45,397 nt of DNA from an uncultured Eubacteriales bacterium (GCA_902795275.1 CADBKQ010000018.1:1-45397), one strand, 5' to 3'; positions 16,313 to 24,542 are shown, counted from the first letter of the stretch. Made by a program: numbers and translations. Notes: generated from the sequence alone by a model not told the origin.

Positions 16313-17061
16313 AGCCCATCTTTGAGTATACCAAGGGCATGACCGACGTGCCCACCCATTACTGCCCCGGCTGCACCCACGGCATCGCCCACCGCATTAT
16401 CATGGAAGTACTGGAAGAAATGGGCGAGCTGGGCAACACCATCGGCGTGGCCCCCATCGGCTGCTCCGTCACCGCCCATGAGTACATGAACGTGGATATG
16501 TGCGAGGCCGCCCATGGCCGCGCTCCCGCTGTCGCCAGCGGTATCCGCCGCGTGCATCCCGATAAGGTGGTCTTCACCTACCAGGGCGACGGCGACCTGG
16601 CCTCCATCGGCACCGGCGAAATCGTCCATGCCGCCGTACGCGGGGAAAAGTTCTCCACCTTCTTTATCAACAACGGCATCTACGGCATGACCGGCGGCCA
16701 GATGGCCCCCACCACCCTGATCGGCCAGAAGAGCACCACCAGCCAGGACGGCCGCAAAAAGGAACTGAATGGTATGCCCGTGAAAATGAGTGAAATGCTG
16801 GCCTCCATCGACGGCGCGGCCTACGTGGAGCGCGTGGCGCTGGACAGCCCCGCCCACATCCGCCAGGCGAAAAAAGCCGTGCGCCGGGCCTTTGAGATTC
16901 AGAAGAAGGGCCTGGGCTTTACGTTGGTTGAATTCCTCTCCACCTGCCCCACCAACTGGGGCCTGCCGCCCGTCAAGGCGCTGGAATGGGTGCGGAACAA
17001 CGTGATGGCGTACTATCCCCTGGGCGTGATCAAGGAGCCGAAGGAGGAGGAACAGGCATGA
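16309..17061 (+). CDS. 2-oxoacid:ferredoxin oxidoreductase beta subunit (TPP-binding)
   Basis: A 250-residue thiamine-pyrophosphate-binding subunit. The cysteines of CPGCTHG near residue 20-26 begin the family signature. The TPP/Mg site appears as GDGDLASIGTGEIVHA (near 95-110), followed by NNGIYGMTGGQMAPTT. It is the KorB/VorA-type partner of the alpha subunit. The start ATG overlaps the alpha stop and its own stop overlaps the gamma start, so the four subunits are made in register. No key residue is missing. Confidence 0.92.
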   Translation: MKPIFEYTKGMTDVPTHYCPGCTHGIAHRIIMEVLEEMGELGNTIGVAPIGCSVTAHEYMNVDMCEAAHGRAPAVASGIRRVHPDKVVFTYQGDGDLASIGTGEIVHAAVRGEKFSTFFINNGIYGMTGGQMAPTTLIGQKSTTSQDGRKKELNGMPVKMSEMLASIDGAAYVERVALDSPAHIRQAKKAVRRAFEIQKKGLGFTLVEFLSTCPTNWGLPPVKALEWVRNNVMAYYPLGVIKEPKEEEQA

Positions 17062-17582
17062 GTACCTACAAAATGTTTTTCGCCGGTTCCGGCGGCCAGG
17101 GCGTGCTGCTGATGGGCCAGATCATCACCTACGCCGCCATGCTGGAAGGCAAGGAAGCCACGTTCCTGCCCTCCTACGGCCCCGAAATGCGCGGCGGCAC
17201 CGCCAACTGCACCGTCGTCGTCAGCGACAAGCCCGTGTCCTCCCCGCTGATTTATGAAGCGGACATCGCCGTGGTGATGAACCGCCCCTCCATGGACAAG
17301 TTTGAGCCCATGGTGAAAAAAGGCGGCTTTATGTTCTACAACGAATCCATCATTGACCGCAAGCCCGCCCGGGACGACATCAAGTCCGTGGCCGTGGATC
17401 TGGCCGCCCGCTGCGCTGCGCTGGGAAACGACAAGGTCGCCAACATGGTCATGCTGGGCGAAGTCGTCCGCGGCACCGGCGTGGTGCAGGTGGAAACGGT
17501 TTTCAAGGTCTTTGAAAAGGTCTTCTCCGGACGCAAGGCCGCGCTGATTCCGCTGAACAAGCAAGCTTTCCTTGGTGAATAA
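17058..17582 (+). CDS. 2-oxoacid:ferredoxin oxidoreductase gamma subunit
   Basis: A 174-residue gamma subunit (KorC type), which binds CoA and completes the active enzyme. It shows the typical N-terminus FFAGSGGQGVLLMGQ and the block ATFLPSYGPEMRGGTANCTV. The ATG at 17058 overlaps the beta stop and lies near AAGGAGGAGG, so it is preferred to the longer open frame. It is the last gene of the cluster and is followed by a long palindromic element and a possible terminator. Confidence 0.92.
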   Translation: MSTYKMFFAGSGGQGVLLMGQIITYAAMLEGKEATFLPSYGPEMRGGTANCTVVVSDKPVSSPLIYEADIAVVMNRPSMDKFEPMVKKGGFMFYNESIIDRKPARDDIKSVAVDLAARCAALGNDKVANMVMLGEVVRGTGVVQVETVFKVFEKVFSGRKAALIPLNKQAFLGE

Positions 17583-17584
17583 TG

Positions 17585-17664
17585 CTTTTGTTCTCGGGGG
17601 AAACCATTCTTTGGAGGCCAAAGAATGGTTTCCCCCGAACCCCTTTCCAAGAAAGCCATAAAAG
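17585..17664 (-). repeat. Palindromic element, family P, copy 1
   Basis: Read on the minus strand it starts TTTTATGGCTTTCTTGGAAA, followed by GGGG and then a perfect 20-bp stem. The stem arms are 17595-17614 and 17618-17637, with a 3-base loop. The same arrangement recurs at 34648-34720 in the opposite orientation. It sits just after the gamma subunit stop and could also act as a 3'-end stabilising hairpin. Confidence 0.75.
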
Positions 17665-17671
17665 ACAAATT

Positions 17672-17716
17672 TTTCCTCCTGCATTGAATGATGCTGTGAG
17701 GTTTTTTTATTTTATC
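17672..17716 (+). terminator. Possible terminator of the 2-oxoacid oxidoreductase operon
   Basis: GCAT/ATGC and CCTC/GAGG form a short interrupted stem (about 17676-17701), followed by TTTTTTTATTTT. The stem is weak, but the T-run is strong. Confidence 0.45.
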
Positions 17717-17717
17717 A

Positions 17718-17746
17718 TAGACGAAAAACAAACGATATGATATGAT
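17718..17746 (+). promoter_or_regulatory. Promoter of the DUF5665-lspA-rluD operon
   Basis: TAGACG (17718-17723), a 17-base spacer and TATGAT (17741-17746). A second overlapping TATGAT lies at 17736. The leader to the first ATG is about 40 bases. Confidence 0.55.
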
Positions 17747-17792
17747 GGAAAAGCGGAAATGATAACAGCAGAAACTTGTTCAGGAGGAAGCC

Positions 17793-18059
17793 ATGCTGGA
17801 CGAACGGGTGGAACGGATCATCGACGCGGCGGAACGAATGAAATTAGGGGAGTATGTGCGTTACCAGAGCAACCGGAAAGCCCGGCTGCGGGATGCGTTC
17901 TGGGAAGGCGTGCTGCGGGGCCTGGGCTTCATGGTGGGCTTCTCCCTGATCGGCGCGCTGCTGGTTTATATTTTACAGGCCCTGATGCGGGCCAATATTC
18001 CCCTGATCGGGGACTACCTGGCGAAGGTGGTCATGCTGGTGGAAAGCCGGATGCACTGA
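17793..18059 (+). CDS. Small membrane protein, DUF5665-like
   Basis: An 88-residue protein with an N-terminal amphipathic helix, one long hydrophobic segment near 48-70 (LGFMVGFSLIGALLVYILQAL) and a second weakly hydrophobic end. The layout resembles the small DUF5665 proteins of Clostridia, which have no known function; that match is from memory. AGGAGG lies at the right distance before the ATG at 17793. One base separates its stop from lspA, so it is co-translated with the lipoprotein signal peptidase. Confidence 0.65.
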   Translation: MLDERVERIIDAAERMKLGEYVRYQSNRKARLRDAFWEGVLRGLGFMVGFSLIGALLVYILQALMRANIPLIGDYLAKVVMLVESRMH

Positions 18060-18060
18060 G

Positions 18061-18516
18061 ATGAAAAACGTTTTGAAGTGGACGCTGCCCGGCCTGCTGG
18101 TGCTGGCGCTGGACAGGATCGTGAAGGGATACTGCGGGAACATGAACCTGGCGCTGATTCCCGGCGTGATTGCCCTGCGCCCCGCGAAAAACACGGGCAT
18201 GGCGATGGGCATGCTGCAAGGCAATGCCCTGTTGATTCTGATTGGTTCCATCGTCCTGGTGGGCGTCTGCGGGTGGCTGATGCGGGATGTAAAACCCAGC
18301 GGCCTTGCGCCTGTCGCCATTTCCATGATGGCGGGCGGGGCCATCGGCAACATGATCGACCGTCTGGCTCTGGGCTATGTGGTCGACATGTTTGAATTGC
18401 TGTTTATCGACTTTTATATTTTCAACGTGGCGGACGTGGGCGTGGTGTGCGGCGCGATTCTGTGCGGCCTGAGCCTGCTGTTCCGCCCCCAGGATTGGAG
18501 CAAGCGAAAGAAATGA
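18061..18516 (+). CDS. lspA: Lipoprotein signal peptidase (signal peptidase II)
   Basis: This 151-residue, four-helix membrane aspartyl protease removes signal peptides from prolipoproteins at the lipobox Cys. The family motifs are visible: NTGMAMGM (usual NxGxAFG), GNMIDRLALGYVVDM with the first catalytic Asp, and FNVADVGVVCG with the second. The N-terminus is compact, with DR near residue 18. Its stop overlaps the start of the pseudouridine synthase gene (ATGATG). The gene pair lspA-rluD is a common Firmicute arrangement. Confidence 0.92.
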   Translation: MKNVLKWTLPGLLVLALDRIVKGYCGNMNLALIPGVIALRPAKNTGMAMGMLQGNALLILIGSIVLVGVCGWLMRDVKPSGLAPVAISMMAGGAIGNMIDRLALGYVVDMFELLFIDFYIFNVADVGVVCGAILCGLSLLFRPQDWSKRKK

Positions 18517-19382
18517 TGCGGGAGTTTACGGGAAACGGCGAACGGCTGGACGTGCTCTTATCTGCCGACGGGGAACTGAGCCGCAGCCGGGCGGCGGCGC
18601 TGATCAAGGAAGGCTGCGTGAAGGTGGGGGAAAGGGCCGAAACAAAGCCCTCGTATAAAACCGAACCCGGCGCGGCCATTCTGCTGGACATGCCCGAAGT
18701 CAAGCCCGCGAAAGCGGAGGCCCAGGACATTCCCCTGGAGATTCTCTATCAGGATGAACACCTGGCCGTGGTGGTGAAGCCCTGCGGCATGGTGGTGCAT
18801 CCCGCGGCGGGCAACGACGACGGCACGCTGGTGAACGCCCTCCTGTTCCACCTGGACAGTCTGTCCGGCATCGGCGGGGAAATGCGCCCCGGCATCGTGC
18901 ACCGGCTGGACAAGGACACCAGCGGCCTCATGCTGGTGGCGAAGGACGACCAGACCCACGCCGCCCTGTCGGAGCAATTGTCCAACCGGCAGATGGAAAA
19001 GCACTACCGCGCGATGGTGTACGGTAAAATGAAGGAACCGGAGGGCGTGATCGAAAAGCCCATCGGCCGCAGCAAAACCGACCGGAAGAAAATGGCGGTG
19101 GATGAGAACGGGCGCTGGGCGAAAACGGAGTGGAAGGTGCTGAAAGAATACGCCGACAGGACGCTGCTGGACGTACACATCATCACGGGCCGCACGCACC
19201 AGATTCGCGTCCACATGGCCTCCGTCGGCCACCCGGTTTTAGGCGACCCGCTCTACGGCCACAAGCGGATGCCCGACGCCCCGCGCCTCATGCTCCACGC
19301 CTATTCCCTGGAGTTTACGCACCCCGCCACGGGCGAGAGAATGCGCTTCACCGCGCCCTGTCCATTCTCCGAAGAAGCATAA
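18513..19382 (+). CDS. RluD-type pseudouridine synthase
   Basis: A 289-residue RluA-family pseudouridine synthase. It has an N-terminal S4 domain (GERLDVLLSADGELSRSRAA, about 8-60) and a catalytic domain with the canonical HRLDKDTSG loop and GRTHQIRVHM. It most likely modifies 23S rRNA, like RluD or YlyB. ATGs at 18513 and 18516 are both possible; the first overlaps the lspA stop. It is the last gene of the operon and ends at a good terminator. Confidence 0.92.
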   Translation: MMREFTGNGERLDVLLSADGELSRSRAAALIKEGCVKVGERAETKPSYKTEPGAAILLDMPEVKPAKAEAQDIPLEILYQDEHLAVVVKPCGMVVHPAAGNDDGTLVNALLFHLDSLSGIGGEMRPGIVHRLDKDTSGLMLVAKDDQTHAALSEQLSNRQMEKHYRAMVYGKMKEPEGVIEKPIGRSKTDRKKMAVDENGRWAKTEWKVLKEYADRTLLDVHIITGRTHQIRVHMASVGHPVLGDPLYGHKRMPDAPRLMLHAYSLEFTHPATGERMRFTAPCPFSEEA

Positions 19383-19384
19383 GA

Positions 19385-19428
19385 TAATCCCCTGAGAGAA
19401 AGCTTGCTCCTCTCAGGGGACATTTTTA
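19385..19428. terminator. Terminator between rluD and hydA (convergent)
   Basis: CCCCTGAGAG (19389-19398) pairs with CTCTCAGGGG (19410-19419), followed by ACATTTTTAC. It serves the plus-strand operon and may help terminate the minus-strand hydrogenase operon. Confidence 0.75.
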
Positions 19429-19436
19429 CAGATGGA

Positions 19437-21185
19437 TTACTTGGTGTACTTTTCCCGCTTGATGTAGTGGGTGTGCAGCAGCTGGTGGGCCTTGTGGCCG
19501 TTGGGCTCGCCCAGATAATCAGCGTAGAGCTTTTTGATTTCTTCGTTCTCGTGGCTCTTGCGCAGAGGCTTGTTGGCGTCTTCGCCGTAGAGGGCCTTGG
19601 CGCGTTCGACACGGGGATCGCAGGTCATCTTGTCCTGGCTGGACACGATGGGCTGGCCGCCGCCGGTGACGCAGCCGCCGGGGCAGGCCATGACTTCGAT
19701 GAAGGTGTACTTCTTTTCGCCGGAGCGCACCATATCCAGCAGCTTGGAAGCAGCGCCGGTGGAGTGGGCCACGGCCACGGACACGGGCAGGTCGCCCACC
19801 TGCACGGTGGCTTCCTTGATGCCTTCGATGCCGCGGACAGCGGTGAAGTTCACGTCTTCCAGGGTTTCACCGGTGATGGTTTCATAAGCGGTACGCAGGG
19901 CCGCTTCCATCACGCCACCGGTGGCGCCGAAGATGACGGCCGCGCCGGTGGATTCGCCGCACAGAGGATCAAAGTCTTCGTCGGGCAGGTTCACAAAGTC
20001 GATGCCCGCTTCCTTGATCATCCGGGCCAGTTCACGGGTGGTGATGACAGCATCCACATCCGGATAGCCGGTGCCGGCCAGTTCTTCACGGTCCGCCTCG
20101 AACTTCTTGGCGGTGCAAGGCATGACGGAGACCACGGCGATGTTCTTGGGGTCAATGCCAGCTTTTTCGGCGTAGTAGCTCTTGATGATCGCGCCCAGCA
20201 TTTCGTGGGGGCTCTTGCAGGTGGAGAGGTTCGGGATGAAGTCCGGATAGTAGGTTTCGCAGAACTTGATCCAGCCGGGGGAGCAGGAGGTGATCATGGG
20301 CAGCACGCCGCCCTCCTTCACCCGATGCACCAGCTCGGTGGCTTCCTCCATGATGGTCAGATCCGCGCCGAAGTCGGTGTCGAACACCCGGTCAAAGCCC
20401 ATGCGGCGCAGGGCGGCAGCCAGCTTGCCGGTGACGGAGGTGCCCATGGGCAGGCCGAATTCCTCGCCCAGGGCGGCGCGCACGGCGGGAGCGGGCTGCA
20501 CCACCACGTGCTTGGTTTCGTCGGCGATCAGGTCCCAGACCTTCCTGGTTTCGTCCTTCTCATACAGCGCGCCCACGGGGCAGGCGGTGATGCACTGGCC
20601 GCAGTTGATGCAGGGCATGTCGGCCAGCTTCAGGTTCCAGGGGGATTCGATGGCGGTCACGAAGCCGCGGTTCACCGCGCCGATGACGCCCACGTTCTGC
20701 ACCTTGGAGCACACGGCCACGCAGCGGCGGCACAGGATGCACTTGTTGTTGTCGCGGACGATGGAGGGGCTCACGTCGTCGATGTCATAGTGGTTCTGCT
20801 TGCCGGCGTACTTGTCGCCGTTTTCCACGCCCAGCTCGCGGCAGAGCTTCTGCAGCTCGCAGTTGGTGGAACGGATGCAGGAGAGGCACTTCTGCTCGTG
20901 GGCGGAGAGCACCAGCTCCAGCAGGTTCTTGCGGTACTGGCGAATCTGGGGAGTGTTGGTCTTGACGTTCATGCCCTCGGAAACGGGCAGCACGCAGGCG
21001 GCCTGCAGGGCGCGCCCGCCCGCGTTGACCACGCACATGCGGCACGCGCCGATGGCGTTGATGTCTTTCAGATAACACAGGGTGGGGATGTTAATGCCCG
21101 CCTGCTTGGCAGCCTCCAGAACGGTCGTGCCAGCGGGGACAGAAACCTTAACGTTATCAATCGTAAGGTTGACCATTTGTTCCAT
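19437..21185 (-). CDS. hydA: [FeFe] hydrogenase catalytic subunit HydA (NADH/ferredoxin-linked)
   Basis: The H2-forming subunit (582 residues) of the trimeric HydABC hydrogenase. From the N-terminus: a plant-type [2Fe-2S] domain (C37, C48, C51, C64), a His-Cys [4Fe-4S] site (H96, C100, C103, C109), two [4Fe-4S] clusters (CILCRRCVAVC at 149-159 and CINCGQCITAC at 192-202), then the H-cluster motifs TSCSPGW (299-305), MPCTAKK (355-361) and EVMACPGGCVTGGG (497-510). All ligands are present. With HydB and HydC it can use NADH and reduced ferredoxin together. The ATG at 21183-21185 follows AAGGAGG. The enzyme would be oxygen sensitive and needs HydEFG maturases encoded elsewhere. Confidence 0.96.
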   Translation of the reverse strand: MEQMVNLTIDNVKVSVPAGTTVLEAAKQAGINIPTLCYLKDINAIGACRMCVVNAGGRALQAACVLPVSEGMNVKTNTPQIRQYRKNLLELVLSAHEQKCLSCIRSTNCELQKLCRELGVENGDKYAGKQNHYDIDDVSPSIVRDNNKCILCRRCVAVCSKVQNVGVIGAVNRGFVTAIESPWNLKLADMPCINCGQCITACPVGALYEKDETRKVWDLIADETKHVVVQPAPAVRAALGEEFGLPMGTSVTGKLAAALRRMGFDRVFDTDFGADLTIMEEATELVHRVKEGGVLPMITSCSPGWIKFCETYYPDFIPNLSTCKSPHEMLGAIIKSYYAEKAGIDPKNIAVVSVMPCTAKKFEADREELAGTGYPDVDAVITTRELARMIKEAGIDFVNLPDEDFDPLCGESTGAAVIFGATGGVMEAALRTAYETITGETLEDVNFTAVRGIEGIKEATVQVGDLPVSVAVAHSTGAASKLLDMVRSGEKKYTFIEVMACPGGCVTGGGQPIVSSQDKMTCDPRVERAKALYGEDANKPLRKSHENEEIKKLYADYLGEPNGHKAHQLLHTHYIKREKYTK

Positions 21186-21207
21186 TGTTCTTTCCTCCTT
21201 GCACGAA

Positions 21208-23007
21208 TCACTGTTTGGAGATCGCGCCGAAGCGGCACTTCTCGATGCACGCGCCGCACTTTAAGCACTTGCTGGTGTCAATCACGTGGGCCTTCTTCAC
21301 TTCGCCGCTGATGGCCCCGCCGGGGCAGACGCGGGCGCAGGCGGTGCAGCCGCGGCACTTCTCGGGATCGATCACGTAGCTCAGCAGCGCCTGGCAGTGA
21401 TGCGCGGGGCACTTCTTGTCCCGGATATGGGCTTCATATTCATGACGGAAGAACTTGATGGTGGACAGCACGGGGTTGGGAGCCGTCTGGCCCAGGCCGC
21501 ACAGGGCGGTAGCCTTGATGGTGTTGGCCAGGTTTTCCAGCTTCTCGATGTCGCCTTCCTCGCCCTTGCCGTTCACGATGCGTTCCAAAATCTCCAGCAT
21601 GCGCCGGGTGCCGATGCGGCAGGGAGCGCACTTGCCGCAGCTCTCGTCCACGGTGAAGTCCAGGAAGAAGCGGGCGATGTCCACCATGCAGTTGTCTTCG
21701 TCCATGACGATCATACCGCCGGAACCCATCATGGAGCCCGCGGCGATCAGGTTGTCATAGTCCACGGGGGTATCCAGCAGTTCCGCGGGCAGGCAGCCGC
21801 CGGAGGGGCCGCCGGTCTGCACGGCCTTGAACTTCTTGCCGTTGGGGATGCCGCCGCCGATGTCATAAATAATGGTGCGAAGCGGGGTGCCCATGGGCAC
21901 TTCCACCAGGCCGGTGTTGTTGATCTTGCCGCCCAGGGCGAACACCTTGGTGCCCTTGCTCTTCTCGGTACCCATGGCGGCGAACCAGTCCGCGCCGTGC
22001 AGGATGATCTGGGCCACGTTGGCGTAGGTTTCCACGTTGTTCAGCATGGTGGGCTTGGCGAACAGGCCCTTGACTGCCGGGAACGGAGGACGGGGAGTGG
22101 GCTCGCCGCGCTTGCCTTCGATGGAGCGCATGAGGGCGGTTTCCTCGCCGCACACGAACGCGCCCGCGCCCAGGCGGATCTTGATGTCAAAGTCGAAGCC
22201 GGTGTCGAAAATGTTCTTGCCCAGCAGCCCGTATTCCCGGGCCTGGCCGATGGCGATTTCCAGACGCTTCACGGCGATGGGATATTCAGCGCGGACGTAA
22301 ATATATCCTTCGGACGCGCCGATGGCATAGCCCGCGATGGCCATGGCTTCCAGCACGGCGTGGGGGTCGCCTTCCAGCACGGAGCGGTCCATGAACGCGC
22401 CGGGGTCGCCCTCGTCGGCGTTGCAGGCCACGTACTTCTGGTCAGCCACGGAAGCCGCCGCGAATTTCCACTTGAGGCCGGTGGGAAAGCCGCCGCCGCC
22501 GCGTCCGCGCAGGCCGGATTTGAGGATTTCCTCGATGACCTGCTCGCGGGTCATGGTGGTCAGGGCCTTTTCCAGGGCCATATAGCCGTCGAAGGCGATG
22601 TATTCGTCGATGTTTTCGGGGTCGATGACGCCGCAGTTGCGCAGGGCGATGCGGTGCTGGTGCTTATAGAAGTTGATGTCGGTCAGCGCCTTGTTGGCGT
22701 TCTGTTCGTGGGTGGCGTGGTCGCTGTAGACCAAGTGCTGCACCTTGCGGCCCTTGAGCAGGTGTTCGGTGACGATCTCGTCCACGTCGTCCACCTTGAC
22801 CCGGGAATAGAAGGTGCCTTCGGGGTACACGATGACCACGGGGCCCGCTTCGCACAGGCCGAAGCAGCCGGTGCGGATGACCTTGACTTCCTTGTCCAGG
22901 CCGTTTTCCTTGATCTTCTCCTCGAAGCGCTGGATCAGCTGGGCAGAGCCGGAAGAGGTACAGCCGGTACCGCCGCAGCAGAGCACATGAGCGCGATAGA
23001 TATCCAT
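21208..23007 (-). CDS. hydB: Hydrogenase subunit HydB (NuoF-like, NADH and FMN binding)
   Basis: A 599-residue flavin subunit that oxidises or reduces NAD(H) and is the proposed bifurcation site. It has an N-terminal thioredoxin-like [2Fe-2S] domain (C10, C11, C16, then TGCFGLC), the NuoF core with GRGGGGFPTGLKW (NADH) and CNADEGDPGAF (FMN), the SCGKCAPCRIG [4Fe-4S] site, and a C-terminal pair of [4Fe-4S] ferredoxin motifs (CRGCTACARVC and CLKCGACIEKC). The length is normal for the trimeric enzyme. It is followed after 22 bases by hydA. Confidence 0.95.
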   Translation of the reverse strand: MDIYRAHVLCCGGTGCTSSGSAQLIQRFEEKIKENGLDKEVKVIRTGCFGLCEAGPVVIVYPEGTFYSRVKVDDVDEIVTEHLLKGRKVQHLVYSDHATHEQNANKALTDINFYKHQHRIALRNCGVIDPENIDEYIAFDGYMALEKALTTMTREQVIEEILKSGLRGRGGGGFPTGLKWKFAAASVADQKYVACNADEGDPGAFMDRSVLEGDPHAVLEAMAIAGYAIGASEGYIYVRAEYPIAVKRLEIAIGQAREYGLLGKNIFDTGFDFDIKIRLGAGAFVCGEETALMRSIEGKRGEPTPRPPFPAVKGLFAKPTMLNNVETYANVAQIILHGADWFAAMGTEKSKGTKVFALGGKINNTGLVEVPMGTPLRTIIYDIGGGIPNGKKFKAVQTGGPSGGCLPAELLDTPVDYDNLIAAGSMMGSGGMIVMDEDNCMVDIARFFLDFTVDESCGKCAPCRIGTRRMLEILERIVNGKGEEGDIEKLENLANTIKATALCGLGQTAPNPVLSTIKFFRHEYEAHIRDKKCPAHHCQALLSYVIDPEKCRGCTACARVCPGGAISGEVKKAHVIDTSKCLKCGACIEKCRFGAISKQ

Positions 23008-23039
23008 GAATTTCTCCTCCCTGTTACAGCATCATATGC

Positions 23040-23414
23040 TTATTTTTCGGCGGCGCCGATGGTGTATTCCTCCACAGGACGGCCGTTGACGATGTGTTCC
23101 GCCACCACGCGGCCCACCTTTTCGGGGGTCATGTGCACGTAGGTGACCTTTTCCTGACCGGGCATAATCACGTCCACCATGGGCTCCAGGCGGCACATGC
23201 CGATGCAGCCGGTCTGGCTGACGGTGACGTGCTGCAAGCCGCGCTTCTGGATTTCATCCATGAAAGCCAGCATCACGGGGCGGGCGCCGGCGGCGATGCC
23301 GCAGGTGGCCATGCCGATGACCACGCGGGTCACTTCGCCTTCTTCTTCCTTGCGCAGGTTGATACGGTTCAGGGTCTTTTCCCGGATGGCCTGCAATTCA
23401 GCCAAAGATTTCAT
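23040..23414 (-). CDS. Small thioredoxin-like [2Fe-2S] ferredoxin-domain protein
   Basis: A 124-residue protein similar to the N-terminal [2Fe-2S] domain of HydB. Only three cysteines are present, C38 (MATCGIAAGA), C70 and C74 (TGCIGMC); the usual fold binds [2Fe-2S] with four. It may bind a cluster with an unusual fourth ligand, or have lost it. The start ATG at 23412-23414 has GGAGGTG eight bases upstream, which excludes the longer frame. Its start overlaps the stop of the preceding ATPase gene (ATGA). It lies between the ATPase and hydB genes in the hydrogenase operon and probably passes electrons to or interacts with HydB. Confidence 0.8.
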   Translation of the reverse strand: MKSLAELQAIREKTLNRINLRKEEEGEVTRVVIGMATCGIAAGARPVMLAFMDEIQKRGLQHVTVSQTGCIGMCRLEPMVDVIMPGQEKVTYVHMTPEKVGRVVAEHIVNGRPVEEYTIGAAEK

Positions 23415-23965
23415 AAAATGACACCTCCAAAGATCGGTTCTATTTCTTCCCGCAAAGATTCCAGCATCCATGCGGCGATTTCCGGTTCGCTGAAAGGAAC
23501 GCCCTGCAAAGCCTCGCGGATCTCCCGGGTATCGAACTGCATTTCTCCCTTCGGGGAAGCGCAGCGGAGCACGAATTCGGGCTTGTCCGGGTTCATCGTG
23601 ACCAGCGTGGTCACGGTGCCGGGCAGGTCGCCCAGGGGCAGGCAGTCGATGGACGATGTATCCAAGGTCGCCGTCAGCTTCGTGCCCTTGCCCAGCGTGC
23701 TTTCGATGGACAGATTGCCTCCCGCCAGGCGGCAGTTTTCCGCCATCATGGGAATGCCCAGGCCCACCTTGCGGGTGGTGCGGGTGGTGGCGAAGGGGCT
23801 GGTCACGCGGCTGAGCAGTTCTTCGCTCATGCCGGTTCCGTCGTCCTCGATGACGACGGAGAGGATGCCCTTCTCATCCAGCAGCACGCTCAGGGAAACC
23901 ACCTTGGCCTCGGCCCGGATGCTGTTCTGCATCAGATCCAGGATATGCAGGGACAAATCGCGCAT
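23411..23965 (-). CDS. Lone histidine-kinase-type ATPase (HATPase_c) in the hydrogenase operon
   Basis: A 184-residue protein made of a GHKL ATP-binding domain only. The N box (HILDLMQNSIRAEAK, N14), G1 box (DDGTGM, 41-46) and G2 box (VGLGIPMM, 67-74) are visible. There is no dimerisation/phosphoacceptor His domain, no sensor and no membrane segment, so it cannot autophosphorylate in the normal way. It resembles anti-sigma-type or ATPase partners. Residues 105-184 are an extra segment without a known motif. It is coupled by overlap to the following small [2Fe-2S] gene. A role in regulating or assembling the hydrogenase is inference from position, which recurs in clostridial hyd operons as I recall. 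Confidence 0.82.
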   Translation of the reverse strand: MRDLSLHILDLMQNSIRAEAKVVSLSVLLDEKGILSVVIEDDGTGMSEELLSRVTSPFATTRTTRKVGLGIPMMAENCRLAGGNLSIESTLGKGTKLTATLDTSSIDCLPLGDLPGTVTTLVTMNPDKPEFVLRCASPKGEMQFDTREIREALQGVPFSEPEIAAWMLESLREEIEPIFGGVIL

Positions 23966-23969
23966 CTGT

Positions 23970-24446
23970 TTACGCCTGCTCTCTGTACTTGGCCAGGATG
24001 CCGGGGATGTCGTCGGGCACCAGACGCCCGTACACTTCGTCGTTGATGGTCATAACGGGGGCCAGGCCGCACGCGCCCAGGCAGCGGGTGGCGTTCAGGG
24101 TGAACAGACCGTCGGGAGACGTCTTGCCCACGGGGGTTTTCAGCTCTTCGCTGAGGCGGTCCAGCACCTTCTGGCTGCCCTTGACGTAGCAGGCGGTGCC
24201 CAGGCACACGCTGATGGTGTACTTGCCGTTGGGCTCCAGGCGGAACTGGGAATAGAAGGTGGCGACGCCGTAGACCTCGCTCAGCGTGACGCCAAGCCCC
24301 TCCGCGATGATCTTCTGCACGTCCATGGGTACGCAGCCGAAGATACCCTGCGCCCGCTGCAGCACGGGCATCAGGGCGCCGGGCTGATCCTTCAGCTCAG
24401 CGATGACCTGATTCAGCTGCTCATACTTGTCTTTGTTGTCCGGCAT
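23970..24446 (-). CDS. hydC: Hydrogenase subunit HydC (NuoE-like [2Fe-2S])
   Basis: A 158-residue NuoE-type subunit with a thioredoxin-like [2Fe-2S] domain. The four ligands are in CLGTACYVKG and CLGACGLAP, and the N-terminal helical part includes VYGVATFYSQF. It completes the HydABC trimer by carrying electrons between HydB and the other clusters. It is the first gene of the five-gene operon, four bases ahead of the ATPase gene. The ATG follows AAGGAGGTCATGAACTGTC. Confidence 0.94.
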   Translation of the reverse strand: MPDNKDKYEQLNQVIAELKDQPGALMPVLQRAQGIFGCVPMDVQKIIAEGLGVTLSEVYGVATFYSQFRLEPNGKYTISVCLGTACYVKGSQKVLDRLSEELKTPVGKTSPDGLFTLNATRCLGACGLAPVMTINDEVYGRLVPDDIPGILAKYREQA

Positions 24447-24533
24447 GACAGTTCATGACCTCCTTATAAAACTTGCGTCGGATCGTTCCATCCGAAATGG
24501 CGGCGTATGCATCCGCGCTATACACCATTTAGT

Positions 24534-24542
24534 ATCATAACA
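24534..24542 (-). promoter_or_regulatory. Probable extended -10 promoter of the hyd operon
   Basis: On the minus strand TGT-TATGAT (TATGAT at 24534-24539) is an extended -10 without a good -35 (GTGCAA at 17 bases). A weak -35 would fit an activator-dependent promoter. The leader to hydC is about 85 bases. Confidence 0.4.

Noticed and set aside
21286..23142. 618-residue plus-strand open frame opposite hydB
   Set aside because: Low-complexity Gly/Ala/His/Val composition; the opposite strand encodes all hydB cofactor motifs.
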